DNA from: Spongilla lacustris
Lineage: Eukaryota; Porifera; Demospongiae; Spongillida; Spongillidae
DNA: 64,000 nucleotides
Direction of reading: 5' to 3'
Assembly: GCA_949361645.1 (NCBI GenBank)
Contig: OX442428.1
Span: forward strand, 1,068,084-1,132,083
Shown piece after piece: positions 13,640 to 47,609 of the stretch (the first letter of the stretch is position 1; the number at the start of each line of letters is the position of its first letter). A program made the translations under genes and the position numbers. The notes beneath the pieces were generated by a model, which did no database searches, had not been told where the DNA came from, and saw only the letters and a program-made list of their open reading frames with translations.

Positions 13640-16051
13640 TCATGCATCCAACTGCCAATTGAGCAAGCACAGTTCAACAAGTTGCTTGTTTCCACTGTCT
13701 GCCACAAGAACGTTGTGGTTCTCAAGCACACATACTCCCATCGGGTGGCTGAAGTGACCATGTTCCTGTCCGGCGCCCCCAAAAGAAGCCACGTGTTCAC
13801 CGTTGGACGTGAACACCGACACCCTAGAGCCTCCATCTTCAGTGACATACACATAACCGTACACTGGGTCCACGGTGATGCCCACGGGTGCCTGCAGCTT
13901 CTGCTCCTCGTCGCCGTGGTTACCAAAGACGCATACCGCGGCGTATCCCAGCGGGTTCTGCTGTGTGGGTTGGAGCCCCCTCTCAAAGATGTGCACCTTG
14001 TGTGACTTGCGTGACGTAACAAAGAGACGGTCTCTGCCATCGAGGGCTATGCCATACGGCTCATGAAACTCGTCAATGGCCTGTCCCCAGCGCCCTAGCT
14101 GGCCAGCATAGGTGTAATCGGGGAAGAAATACTGGACACGCTGGTTCATGGAGTCGGTGACAAATATGTAACCTTCGCTGTCAACAGCCACGCAGGACGG
14201 AAACTCAAACTGAGCATTGCCATTTCCACGCAATCCAATGTGGTTTCGTTCGTTGTTGTGGACGTTCACGACAGCGACCCTGTGACCTTCCTTTTCCACC
14301 GTAAGAAGGTGACCTTTGGAGTCGAAGGCGACGCCCCTTATCGAGCTCAGCTGATCGTCCTCCTTCTTCAACGCTTGAATGTGGTCCACGTCATCCTTGC
14401 AAATCACGACACACATGTTGGTGTGGTCAGAGACTGCAATGAGGTCCTTACTTCTTGCCACACCAAACGGACTCTGCAGGTGCATCCCAACCTGGTGCCC
14501 ATTCCCACTCCGTACGACCCTCACGGGTGCAATGTCTCCATGCTGCACGACGCAGGGACTCACAGTGATGTCAAAGGGACTGCCCCTAATGTCCACGCCC
14601 AGGGCCCTCACAAACATCTGGTGCTCGCGGGCGTGCGGCGTGCTGTGGAAAAGGGGCGTGACCTCCACCCTGTACAGCCCGTCGACAAAGTTGGCCACTT
14701 TGCTGAGCAGTTCCCTGTTGCCCCCCTGCACGATGCTGATGCTCAAGTTTGGCGGGTTTGCTGGCGACTTTAAGACGTTACCCACAATGTCCCGACATTC
14801 GAATGTGAGGTGAGCTTCCTTGCCCTGGATGAAGTGGGTGGTTGCAACGTTGGTGGTTGCAACCTTGGTGGCGGTGTAGTTTTCCGGGCAGGGATCTCCC
14901 TGAACCTCGCCTATGGAGCCCTCCAAGTCCACGACGTCGTTGGGTTTGAAAACGATGAGATCACTCTCCCAAGGGCGGTGGTCGTAATCCTTGTAGGAGG
15001 CGTGAAGGTGGGTCATTCTATTGGAGATGGTTTCCCAGAGAGCCAGGAATTCGACGGGTATGCAGTTGTCTTCGGAGCGCACGCGACGCGCGTACGAGAG
15101 CGAATCGTTGAGCTTCTCCGTGATCGCCGTTAGTTCAGCAAGCTGCTCGTAATGGATGGTCTTCTTCTTGTCAAAGATCTCCTCCGCCATATCAAGCAGC
15201 TTCTCCTTTTCTCGCTCGAGGTACCTGACAATCTTGTCGTGGCGCTCTGCGATGTTGCGTTTCACCTGCCGCTTGTTGTCCTCAAGGTTGTCCGCGAGCC
15301 CCTTCACAGTAGCTGTAGCGTCTCGTATACGGTCGTGTATGTCCGCTACCTGCTGGACGGAGGCGTCCGTCTGAGCGTAATAATCTCCGACCAGGTCCCT
15401 CGCTTCGTGGTAGTCGTGCGTCTTGTGAGGCGGGCACACGGCGCACTTCATGCACATGACCTTGACGCAGACGCGACAGTACATGTCGACGTCGCTTTCC
15501 GGATGCTTGTCGCACCTCCAAGGATTGTGGCTCAGACCTTTGAACACCTTAGGCGCGCCCACCTCCTCCTCCTCGCGCGGGACTATGGGCAGCACGACGT
15601 GCCACTTGGTCTTCTTGGCCACTTTGTGCTGGTCTTCGCAAGCCTTGCACATGTATAAATTACATTCGGAACACACCGATACGGCAAAGATGTTACGGTC
15701 ACACTCCTCACACTCTCGTTCAGCCGGCTCGCCCCCCATCGAAGGACCTTCCGGATCCGTCTTCACGCCAGCTCTTGCGTCGTCCTCTTTCTTAAGGAGC
15801 TTGACCATGTTTTGCGTGGTCAGGTTAGTTGGCAGCTCTTGGGCGTTGGCGACACCCAGCGGGTCTTTACAAAGCGGGCACTGGATGGGCCGTCCCGGGT
15901 CCTGCGGTTGCAGGGCGACCGCTTTTTCCAGACAGTCCGCACAGATGTCGTGAAGACAAGGCAGTAGCTTCGGTTTTTCAAAGAGGATGTGACATATCGG
16001 ACATGTAAGGTCTTTTCGAAGCCCATTGAGGAGAGAGGTTTTAGCCGCCAT
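13640..16051 (-). CDS. TRIM-NHL protein 2, intronless
   Basis: 803 aa in a single frame. The frame is open further upstream, but the first good ATG is at 16051 (MAAKTSLL), set in GCCGCC-like context when read on the minus strand. Domains: RING near 14-62 (CPIC, CLHDICADC, CPLC); B-box 1 (CEECD ... CSECNLYMC); B-box 2 (CDKHPESDVDMYC ... CMKC); coiled coil (residues about 225-340); filamin Ig domain (about 410-525, HLTFECRDIVGN, GSPFDITVSP); and NHL propeller (about 540-800; FGVARSKDLIAVSDH, CVAVDSEGYIFVTDSMNQRV, GIALDGRDRLFVTSRKSHKV, GITVDPVYGYVYVTEDGGSRV). It is probably a RING-type E3 ligase with a substrate- or RNA-binding propeller. Of the four copies it has the most canonical NHL repeats. 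Confidence 0.93.
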   Translation of the reverse strand: MAAKTSLLNGLRKDLTCPICHILFEKPKLLPCLHDICADCLEKAVALQPQDPGRPIQCPLCKDPLGVANAQELPTNLTTQNMVKLLKKEDDARAGVKTDPEGPSMGGEPAERECEECDRNIFAVSVCSECNLYMCKACEDQHKVAKKTKWHVVLPIVPREEEEVGAPKVFKGLSHNPWRCDKHPESDVDMYCRVCVKVMCMKCAVCPPHKTHDYHEARDLVGDYYAQTDASVQQVADIHDRIRDATATVKGLADNLEDNKRQVKRNIAERHDKIVRYLEREKEKLLDMAEEIFDKKKTIHYEQLAELTAITEKLNDSLSYARRVRSEDNCIPVEFLALWETISNRMTHLHASYKDYDHRPWESDLIVFKPNDVVDLEGSIGEVQGDPCPENYTATKVATTNVATTHFIQGKEAHLTFECRDIVGNVLKSPANPPNLSISIVQGGNRELLSKVANFVDGLYRVEVTPLFHSTPHAREHQMFVRALGVDIRGSPFDITVSPCVVQHGDIAPVRVVRSGNGHQVGMHLQSPFGVARSKDLIAVSDHTNMCVVICKDDVDHIQALKKEDDQLSSIRGVAFDSKGHLLTVEKEGHRVAVVNVHNNERNHIGLRGNGNAQFEFPSCVAVDSEGYIFVTDSMNQRVQYFFPDYTYAGQLGRWGQAIDEFHEPYGIALDGRDRLFVTSRKSHKVHIFERGLQPTQQNPLGYAAVCVFGNHGDEEQKLQAPVGITVDPVYGYVYVTEDGGSRVSVFTSNGEHVASFGGAGQEHGHFSHPMGVCVLENHNVLVADSGNKQLVELCLLNWQLDA

Positions 16052-17346
16052 TTTAGACAGATGTGACCGGCAGATATGTATATCTGTTGGCACAAAAATG
16101 ATTGCTGTGCTCAAAATATAATTTAATAAAAGCAAAGGGGGCCGACCCCAGGTTGTCTGCTCACTTGCTACCTTCGTTGAAGCGGTTTATTTTTTTGCGC
16201 TTTTAAATTCCCAAACTATGTAGGAAAGAAGCATATAAAACTCATAGGGAGTCATAGCTCCACCCGGCTGTACTGAATATCAACAAAACGCATAGAATTA
16301 CTTACCTACAAATCTGGCTCCCTATATAGGGAACTTAGCTAAATACATAATTTCCGTATTTTTACCGGCAAATCCTACACATCTACACTTTATAGTTTTA
16401 TTTTTTATATGTATCGTCAGTTGCAAGGATAATGACTTAATGAGAGTGAACTACAGACAATTATTATTATAAATATAAATTTAATACCTAAAAGTTCTTT
16501 TTTAAATGGCATACTATGTAAATGAGTTTCCTAGTCCGATTTCCTTGTCCTCTCAATGTAGGTGACATTTGATAGTGGAACTGTATACTATATTATTCAG
16601 TATAGCGGATACATGGCCCCGCCCCTACATGTATTCAATACGCAAACACTTACGCGCACGCGCGCAGAGATAATAGAGTTTAGATAGGTACAGCAGAAGG
16701 GGCCTCCTTAGTAGGCTGGGGAACCTTACAGCGCTCCCCTATACCCCTTAGCTGGGCGGAGGGGTGCACGTCCCCCCCCCCCCCCCCCCCCCCAGGGCCG
16801 GCTCCGCCTACTAGTTCGCCCCGCCCTTTGCCTGCCACACCCTCGCCCCTCCCAAATGGTGGGCAGGAGAGAGGCCAGCCTTTATGCCTCCTGTCATGCA
16901 GAGATATCATTCTCCACTGGTGTGAAAGAGCTAGAAACTCAAAATCCTTTGCATGCTTGCAAGCTCGTTTTAAAAAATTTGATTTGAAGGGTGTAAGGGT
17001 TAAAAACCTTACGCCGCCGGTCAAAAATGCCCCCTCAAACCGACTTTTTCAGAATCCATTGGACGATAGAATCTCACCAGTAGATAGCTGCATGCACCGG
17101 CTGTATATATAGGTAACTAAGTGTGTGGTTTCAGAGTGGCAGACCATGCACTTGTAGCTAAATCCATGCAGAGATAATATACAGTACATTATCTCTGCTA
17201 TAATCTCAGAATGAGTTTATAGCTATAGCTATACGTATAGTGAAGTAGTTAATTATGCAAGCAAACAATGATTGCACTGAAGCCTGGTATAGTGGTATTT
17301 ATTATTATTACGGGGTATCTCCGATATAACTTCCATGCAGCGGAAG
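16052..17346. other. Intergenic between TRIM-NHL 2 and the GH8 gene
   Basis: No gene supported. A homopolymer run of about 24 C lies at about 16,770-16,793 and will be prone to assembly error. The sequence around 16,610-17,100 has moderate GC but only short, featureless frames. Confidence 0.45.
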
Positions 17347-18738
17347 TTAAGATAAAGTGTCTCTTTTTCCTAGACGGGTTTTGCATTGGGCAGTGTACGG
17401 ATTAGCGCAGACGATGTCTTCGCTAAGAGTGATGGTGGTGATGGAGAGCCAGCTTCCGCTGTAGTAGTCTACTAGGGCGGTACTGTTCACTACAAGTGCC
17501 GCGAGGTTCAAAGCTTTCTGCTGGAAGGAGGCCTGCGGGTCGCTAGGCAACAGCGGAACCATCAGTGAAACCGACAGAGGTCCAAACATAAACATGATGT
17601 CAGTCCACGGATCCAAGACGGACTTAACGAAGCAGGAAACGGGAAGGTCCAGTTTCATGGCCGGGTTGCAACCAACGCTCTTGCACGCATTGGTTGCAAG
17701 CTTCAGTTTTGACGTCACCTCGCTTGCCACTCGCATGGCGAAGGCGGTGTTGCTGAATTTAGACTGATCCGGATACCAAAGGTAGTCCAGCGTAACACGC
17801 CAGGGGGTGCGACACGCCTCCGAACCGAATTGTGCCGGGTCCGTCCCACTGAAGTCGCAACTCGAAACCACGGAGCCTCCCATCGAAGGGTTGCTAGGAT
17901 TTGGTACGTACCAGTTTGTGACCAGTCCTGAAGTGGGACACTGATTCGCTTGGAGTACTAGATAAGTGGTGTTGACGAGATTGGCCCAAAGCGGCAGGTA
18001 CTTCTGTCCTTCTAGAGGATTGTATGCTAACATGTAGTCCCGAAATACTTTGTAATGCCCCGGCGCGAAGTATGAAGGATTGGAACAGTCCCAGCCACCG
18101 AAACAGCTCCCGAGTCTTACGATGCGGTTCTTCCCGTTCGGGCTCTGCAGTGTGTCAAAATCGGCGAACGCTTTGCTACTGTTGTAGGCCCAAGCGGCCA
18201 CCTCCGTCCACCATGGGAACCCTCTGTTCTTCGTAGCCTGGGCGAACAGAATCATGCCCAAGATCGCATCCTCGTCCCCATCAGGCGCCGATCCGGTCCC
18301 TTGCGCCGCGGTAAGCCTGCCGTCGAACTTCCAGTCCGGGAGGCACGGATATTTGCCGTTGCAGTAGTATCCTCCTTGCTGACAGCTACCTTGGTTAGTC
18401 AGCTGGCACATCCTCTGCCACCCCAAGAAAACCTGGTACGTGAAATTGACCGCGGTCGCCCACCTCGGGTCCGTGGGGCTCAGCGAAGCTACCACTGTTC
18501 CCCCGATGAGAAGTCCGTAGCCTTGACCTTCGGAAACCACGCCTCCAGCCGCGCCTCCTGAGCTCTGCACGGCGCGCGTACCCTTCAAGGGGTCCACGAC
18601 CGTCGTCAAGGTGTCTCTGAATTGGACCATCCTCTGGAAGCTGTTCAGTACCACGTTTACAGGAGCGAGATAGCTCGCGTGGATTAAGCTTAGGTCAAAC
18701 AGAAGTAAGATTACGGTGACCGCCTTGCCCTTGAACAT
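17347..18738 (-). CDS. Secreted glycoside hydrolase family 8-like enzyme, intronless
   Basis: 463 aa in one frame, with the ATG at 18738. Residues 1-21 form a signal peptide (hydrophobic VTVILLLFDLSLIHAS), so the product is secreted or lysosomal. The GH8 hallmarks are present. SEGQGYGLLI at about 69-78 carries the general-acid Glu (E70), and APDGDEDAILGMILFAQA at about 151-168 carries the Asp cluster of the second conserved block. WTEVAAWAYNSSKAF and further Trp/Tyr residues are typical of the (alpha/alpha)6 barrel. GH8 enzymes cleave beta-1,4 links in cellulose, chitosan, lichenan or xylan; the substrate here cannot be told. Several Cys pairs fit a secreted protein. GH8 is mainly bacterial, and a single-exon animal copy suggests horizontal gain. 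Neighbours on both sides are animal genes, which argues against simple contamination. Confidence 0.75.
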   Translation of the reverse strand: MFKGKAVTVILLLFDLSLIHASYLAPVNVVLNSFQRMVQFRDTLTTVVDPLKGTRAVQSSGGAAGGVVSEGQGYGLLIGGTVVASLSPTDPRWATAVNFTYQVFLGWQRMCQLTNQGSCQQGGYYCNGKYPCLPDWKFDGRLTAAQGTGSAPDGDEDAILGMILFAQATKNRGFPWWTEVAAWAYNSSKAFADFDTLQSPNGKNRIVRLGSCFGGWDCSNPSYFAPGHYKVFRDYMLAYNPLEGQKYLPLWANLVNTTYLVLQANQCPTSGLVTNWYVPNPSNPSMGGSVVSSCDFSGTDPAQFGSEACRTPWRVTLDYLWYPDQSKFSNTAFAMRVASEVTSKLKLATNACKSVGCNPAMKLDLPVSCFVKSVLDPWTDIMFMFGPLSVSLMVPLLPSDPQASFQQKALNLAALVVNSTALVDYYSGSWLSITTITLSEDIVCANPYTAQCKTRLGKRDTLS

Positions 18739-19036
18739 CTCTCGCTGCGACTTTTGAGTTTAGGCAAGTCTGTATGCGAAGTAAAAAATAAATAAACGCG
18801 TATATATTTCAAGTAGTAATGGATGGACCACCGCCCACCGGCTGACCATGCAGCGCGCACTGGTGTGACCGGACATGGCAAGGCATATGGCGTACGTACC
18901 GTACGGCGAGCGTATAGTGCTCAACGCTTTGAAGGTAGCCGTGCGTGCGTATAATTATACATGTATACAACAACAGAATAATCACAAATGCTGAAATACT
19001 CGGATGTCAGTCAAGCGAGCATCATATTGTGCGTGC

Positions 19037-19075
<39 letters not shown>

Positions 19076-20324
19076 TGCGCGCGCGCACGTGTGTGTGCGT
19101 GCGTGTGCTTGTGTGTGTGTGTGTCAACATGTACTCAGAGTGTGTGTGCATGGACTGAACGTTCAAAAACTAGTTTTTAAAAATAGGGAATGTATGTTAC
19201 ATGTATTTTTTATGTTGTATTTATGGGAAAATTTTCCATATACATATATAGAAATGATCGAGTTTTTTAGATTGCATACTCTGCATGTTGCACATTACGA
19301 CTTCATGCAAATTTCATACATTTTGTAGCCATCATATCAGTGTACATAATCAGCCACATGAAGGTAACCAAGTTTTGACAGACCACGTGAATACATGCAT
19401 GCAATTTCTATAGTAACCTTAATTTGTGACTCGACTTAAGTCAGTAGACTCAGTACATGTACCACCGTCAATCTATGATTATAATTAAGTCGAGGTCACC
19501 AATAAGTTGGGCTGATGGAATCATGGGACTGTTTCATTGATGGTGGGAATGGGTTTATAGATCTCACCATGGCAAAAAAACTTCACATTTAGATATGTTG
19601 ACATGAAGGCCCAAATAGGGGCACCTTTTTCTAGAATTAATGGTAAGTCAGTATATATACATGTACTCTTCTTATACCTCTGTGCCACAACCCCATCATC
19701 CATGTACCATCTACAACCCCATCATCCATGTACCATCCACAACCCCATCATCCATGTACCAGCCACAACCCCATCATCCATGTACCATCCACAACCCCAT
19801 CATCTATGTACCATCCACAACCCCATCATCCATGTACCAGCCACCACCCCATCATCCATGTACCAGCCACCACCCCATCATCCATGTACCAGCCACAACC
19901 CCATCGTCCATGTACCATCCACAACCCCATCATCCATGTACCAAGCATGGTAAAAGAGATGTAATCTCAGCCACCAGAATATTCAGTACAAGAGAGGGCC
20001 AAGGGGGTCACCTTGTTGGACACCACACTCTGATGTCATTTTGTGCCACAAAAATGGATGCTGGCTATAACACCAATGAGCTAGCCCATGCAGCATGGGT
20101 ATAGAGCTCAGCTAGGGAAGTGCTTGCATGGAGAGGAGAGCCTGACGGGACACCATATTAAAGGCATTCTTCAGAAGCCTTAGCCCTCACTAATCAAATC
20201 CCTGTACTGTCTAAATAATCTATGGTAGGTAATAAGAGGAATATTAATGTTTAATATTAATAGTGTAATTCTGGTTTCGGTTGTGGGGGCGTAAGCCGTC
20301 CGCAATCAATTGTTGCCACACCCC
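18739..20324. other. Intergenic with simple repeats
   Basis: Holds a GT-rich tract (about 19,030-19,125) and a 26-bp tandem array (about 19,690-19,950). No coding exon was recognised. It separates the divergent GH8 and TRIM-NHL 3 genes, so both promoters lie here. Confidence 0.5.
19690..19950 (+). repeat. 26-bp tandem repeat
   Basis: About ten copies of a unit with CCCCATCATCCATGTACCA plus CCACAA or CCACCA. The frames inside it are repeat artefacts. Confidence 0.92.
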
Positions 20325-22757
20325 ATGTACCGGAATTTGCACCGAATGGAGGAGAACTTCGTAGAAGTGGCGACGTTAGAGAAACTTCGGGAGTTCCTAA
20401 CGTGTTTACTGTGTCACGAATTGTTCATAGAACCTCAGCTAATGCCATGTCTTCACAATTTCTGCTTAAAATGTTTGGAGGGAATTTACCGACAAGACGG
20501 GACAGGAGGCGCGTGTTGTGTATTTTGCCCGTTGTGTAGCGACCCGAAAAGGACTGCTGTTCTACTTCGTTGCCATGACACTCGCTGTCTGAGAACTAAT
20601 TTGGCTGTACAAAACATGGCTGAACATCTCAGGAAAATGGACATCGTAAAGTCGCCGTGCAAGTCTGCGAAAAGTGAAAATGCAACTCATTTGGTCATAA
20701 TTCCATGCAGCATCTGCGATAGGAGCGAACATGCAGTGGCACTGTGCACTGTGTGTAACGAATACCTATGCCCCGGCTGTGAGGTGTTCCACAAAGTTGC
20801 CAGGAAGACTAAGGCACACACGGTTGTTCTCATATCACGTGAAGGGCTTTCCTCGACAGTGGCTGGGAACGAGTTTACCGGACTGAAACATCTACCGTGG
20901 AAGTGTGATGTTCATGAAGATTTCTTCGCAGATAGGTACTGCAGAAGCTGCGACAAAGTAGTCTGTTTGCGGTGCCTGACCGTCTCTGGGCATAAGCGTC
21001 ACGACTGGGATGATGCTAGCATGCTAGCGGGTGAATGCTGCCAAAGGATAGATGGCTGCGTCGAAGCAACAGACACTCTACTTAAGCGGTTCGAAGACGG
21101 TATTTCAATTGCGGAGTCAGCGCTGCAGTCGCTTAAGCAAAACTACGATTCCACCAAAGACCGAATCAACACGCGCTACGGGCAGAGTATTGAACAAGTG
21201 ACGGCGCAAAGAAGCGACTTGCTCAGGGAAGCGGAGCTCATTTATCAGCGAGAAAATAAAACACTTGTTGAACAGCTGGGCACTCTGAAGGCTATACAAG
21301 ACACTCTTCACGCGTCTTTGGCACTCACAAAAGAGGTTTTTTCTGCCGAAAGTGTCTTCCTACCCACAGAAGTTCTCTTCCTTTTCACCCCCACACTAAC
21401 AAGGTTGGAGCAGTTACAAGAAGACTACAGTACGTATGACATAAGACCCAACGGGAGCAGTGAGTTAATTTTTGTTGAGAATAATGTGCAAGAGCTCTCC
21501 AACACCATTGGCACACTCCCCTCAGCACCAGCAGCACCAGCACCACATCCAGAGTGTTTCAGTGCTAATGACATCAACTCCACCTACTTTGTCAAGCACA
21601 AAGAAGTCTATTTGACTTTCACATGCCGTGATTTGGCTGGGAATATCCTCTTCTCTCCATCAAATCCACCTGTTCTCCGCGTCACTCTCCAGTCATGTCG
21701 CCAACCAGAGACAGTTGTGACTGTGATGTCTTCGAATGTAGTTCATGGACAGTACCAGGTCGCGATCACTCCTCGGACATATGGCAATCATCAGCTCATT
21801 GTTCGTGGACTGGACAAGGATATTCAGGGTAGCCCCTTCTCCATAGTCGTGTCGCCACCTCTCATGGAGTATGCTGTACTTGTGAATTGTGTCCATAAGG
21901 ATACCAGCAGTGGTAGGTTCAGTCCTGCCAATGTTGCAGTGCAGGGCGAGACAGTTGTGTCAAGCAACACTGACAGTGTTCTAGTTTTTGACCGGAAGCT
22001 CCAGTTTACAAGGTTTCTAGAAAATGATCCCCTAATGTCGATGCAAGGAATTGCGTTTGATTCCAACAACAATCTTCTTGTAGCTGAGGGGACTCAGAAT
22101 CGTGTTAGGGTGATGGCAATGGCAGGTGGCAAAGTCAGTACACCGAGTTGCTCACACATTGCCACACGTGGGTGCAGTGAAGGCTACTCCTTCCAATATC
22201 CACTTTCTATTGCCTTAAGCAGTGAAGGACACATTTTTGTCTGTGATGCGTATAGGCACATCAACTACTTCACGCCAGAGTATGCCTACTTGGGTCAGTT
22301 TGGTGAAGAGAGCCATCCAAGAGGGGACACCAGCAAGGATTTGTGTTGCATAGCAGTGGACAAGGAAGACAGAATCCTGATGAGCTCCCATCACCTCTGC
22401 AAGGTCTGTGTCTTCACAAGAAGTAACATGGAGCAATCGGCAGTGAATCCCCTTGGCTATACACTCGTGTGGTCCTTTGGGGACTTTGGGAGTCCTTCTG
22501 AGAGGCTGATAGGACCTTTTGGGATTGCATGTGATCCTAACTACGGCTATGTTTACGTCATTGAACGATTAAAAAACGTTTGCCGACTTGCGGTTTTCAC
22601 TAGCAACGGTGAATACATCACTTCATATCACGGAGCTGCGCAGATTCGTTTCTCACAACTGCGAGGGGTCTGCGTGTGTTCAAAAAGGCACAATGTACTT
22701 TTAGCTGACTATGGAAGGAAGCAGTTAATGGAGGTGTGTTTGCTTGATATGCGCTAG
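20325..22757 (+). CDS. TRIM-NHL protein 3, intronless
   Basis: 810 aa from the first in-frame ATG (20325); a second ATG at 20346 (MEENFVEV) is also possible. Domains: RING (CLLC, CLHNFCLKC, CPLC) near 27-75; B-box 1 (CSICD ... CTVCNEYLCPGCEVFH); B-box 2 (CDVHEDFFADRYCRSC); coiled coil about 230-345; filamin Ig domain about 415-520 (VYLTFTCRDLAGN, GSPFSIVVSP); and NHL propeller about 530-810 (GIAFDSNNNLLVAEGTQNRV, SIALSSEGHIFVCDAY, CIAVDKEDRILMSSHHLC, GIACDPNYGYVYVIERL). Same architecture as the other three copies; several blade motifs are more diverged. Probably a RING E3 ligase. Confidence 0.92.
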   Translation: MYRNLHRMEENFVEVATLEKLREFLTCLLCHELFIEPQLMPCLHNFCLKCLEGIYRQDGTGGACCVFCPLCSDPKRTAVLLRCHDTRCLRTNLAVQNMAEHLRKMDIVKSPCKSAKSENATHLVIIPCSICDRSEHAVALCTVCNEYLCPGCEVFHKVARKTKAHTVVLISREGLSSTVAGNEFTGLKHLPWKCDVHEDFFADRYCRSCDKVVCLRCLTVSGHKRHDWDDASMLAGECCQRIDGCVEATDTLLKRFEDGISIAESALQSLKQNYDSTKDRINTRYGQSIEQVTAQRSDLLREAELIYQRENKTLVEQLGTLKAIQDTLHASLALTKEVFSAESVFLPTEVLFLFTPTLTRLEQLQEDYSTYDIRPNGSSELIFVENNVQELSNTIGTLPSAPAAPAPHPECFSANDINSTYFVKHKEVYLTFTCRDLAGNILFSPSNPPVLRVTLQSCRQPETVVTVMSSNVVHGQYQVAITPRTYGNHQLIVRGLDKDIQGSPFSIVVSPPLMEYAVLVNCVHKDTSSGRFSPANVAVQGETVVSSNTDSVLVFDRKLQFTRFLENDPLMSMQGIAFDSNNNLLVAEGTQNRVRVMAMAGGKVSTPSCSHIATRGCSEGYSFQYPLSIALSSEGHIFVCDAYRHINYFTPEYAYLGQFGEESHPRGDTSKDLCCIAVDKEDRILMSSHHLCKVCVFTRSNMEQSAVNPLGYTLVWSFGDFGSPSERLIGPFGIACDPNYGYVYVIERLKNVCRLAVFTSNGEYITSYHGAAQIRFSQLRGVCVCSKRHNVLLADYGRKQLMEVCLLDMR

Positions 22758-23495
22758 AAAGCATTTCTTGAATGCGCAATAGTATCGAAACGTCGCCCAA
22801 GCGCGCAATAACTACAACCTACACAGGTACATGGTTGTGACGCCCGCGAGGGCGTGTACTTGAGCATGAGATAGAGAGCGCTAATTTCACGTACTTTCAA
22901 CATGCACGAGTTAGTGTAAAACGGTTGTATGGCGTCAAGGTTATTGGGAAGACAGTCACACAAGCGTATGCTTTACATCTCATGCACACATGCAGTGGAT
23001 AGCTTTATATCTCACACATGCAGTGGATACACGTATGCTTTATATCTCACACATGCAGTGGATACACGTATGCTTTATATCTCACACATGCAGTGGATAC
23101 ACGCATGCTTTATATCTCACACATGCAGTGGATACACGCATGCTTTATATCTCACACATGCAGTGGATACACGCATGCTTTATATCTCACGGTAGCGAAT
23201 TAATCAAGCACTAGCGGGTTACTAGTATGGACTTATGGTGGGACCTGACATGGTCATTATGAAAGCAGATTACATGTACATACCATACCATCCACCTGCG
23301 TGCAAAATACAAGTGACTGTGTACCATATCAACATCAGTTGGACACATTGCTTCACAGTTGTGTTATATTGTCTCGTGCCAGTACATACATACGCAATAA
23401 AGTAAAGTCTGGGGCCGGGACAGCGAACAGCTCATGTGAAAATTACAAAACAGAAAAACATACAAAGATGACGAGTGCTGTTGCAAGCTTATGAA
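22758..23495. other. Convergent 3' ends of TRIM-NHL 3 and INTS9
   Basis: No gene. Contains the 35-bp array at 22,985-23,190. The poly(A) sites of both flanking genes should be here, since the genes converge. Confidence 0.5.
22985..23190 (+). repeat. 35-bp tandem repeat
   Basis: About six copies of a unit containing ACACATGCAGTGGATACACG and CATGCTTTATATCTC. Confidence 0.93.
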
Positions 23496-35899
<12,404 letters not shown>

Positions 35900-36219
35900 G
35901 GTATACCAAATTATATATACACCACGAGGAAGTTAATAACTTGTAATTAACTACATGCAATTTGATCGAATTAAATTGGTGGATTTTTTTAAAAAAGCAC
36001 AGTACTATCTATGCAGTAATTAAGTTCAGTACCCGTAACCCCTGCTCAATTGAGAGAATGAGTATTGTTGACCTGAGGAATTTTAAAACATATAGGTTCC
36101 GGTAAACGGCTCATAAGTGTATCATACTATGATGTAGCTAAGTTCTGTTGTGTGCGGTATTTACAATAATTTTTAATAACGAAAGGCGTGGCTGCCGGTG
36201 GCAACATACATGTAGAGAG
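35900..36219. promoter_or_regulatory. Probable bidirectional promoter of INTS9 and the 36-kb gene
   Basis: About 320 bp separate the two divergent start codons (INTS9 ATG at 35,899 minus; ATG at 36,220 plus). AT-rich with no clear TATA box assigned. The head-to-head layout is inferred from the exon models. Confidence 0.55.
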
Positions 36220-47533
<11,314 letters not shown>

Positions 47534-47609
47534 GTAAATGGCCTGGGGACTGGTATCAATAATGTCATGTGGAAAATCATGAAGTCCTATCGTAATAATT
47601 AATTTTCAG

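Noticed and set aside
13618..15658. Several plus-strand frames of 100-177 aa
   Set aside because: Antisense shadows of TRIM-NHL 2; no domains and no codon pattern of their own.
16765..16795. Poly-C tract as a regulatory G-quadruplex
   Set aside because: A bare homopolymer; its length is unreliable in sequencing and there is no gene context to support a function.
17347..18738. GH8 gene as bacterial contamination
   Set aside because: It is embedded with ordinary flanking DNA between two animal-type TRIM-NHL genes; an assembly join cannot be fully excluded without reads.
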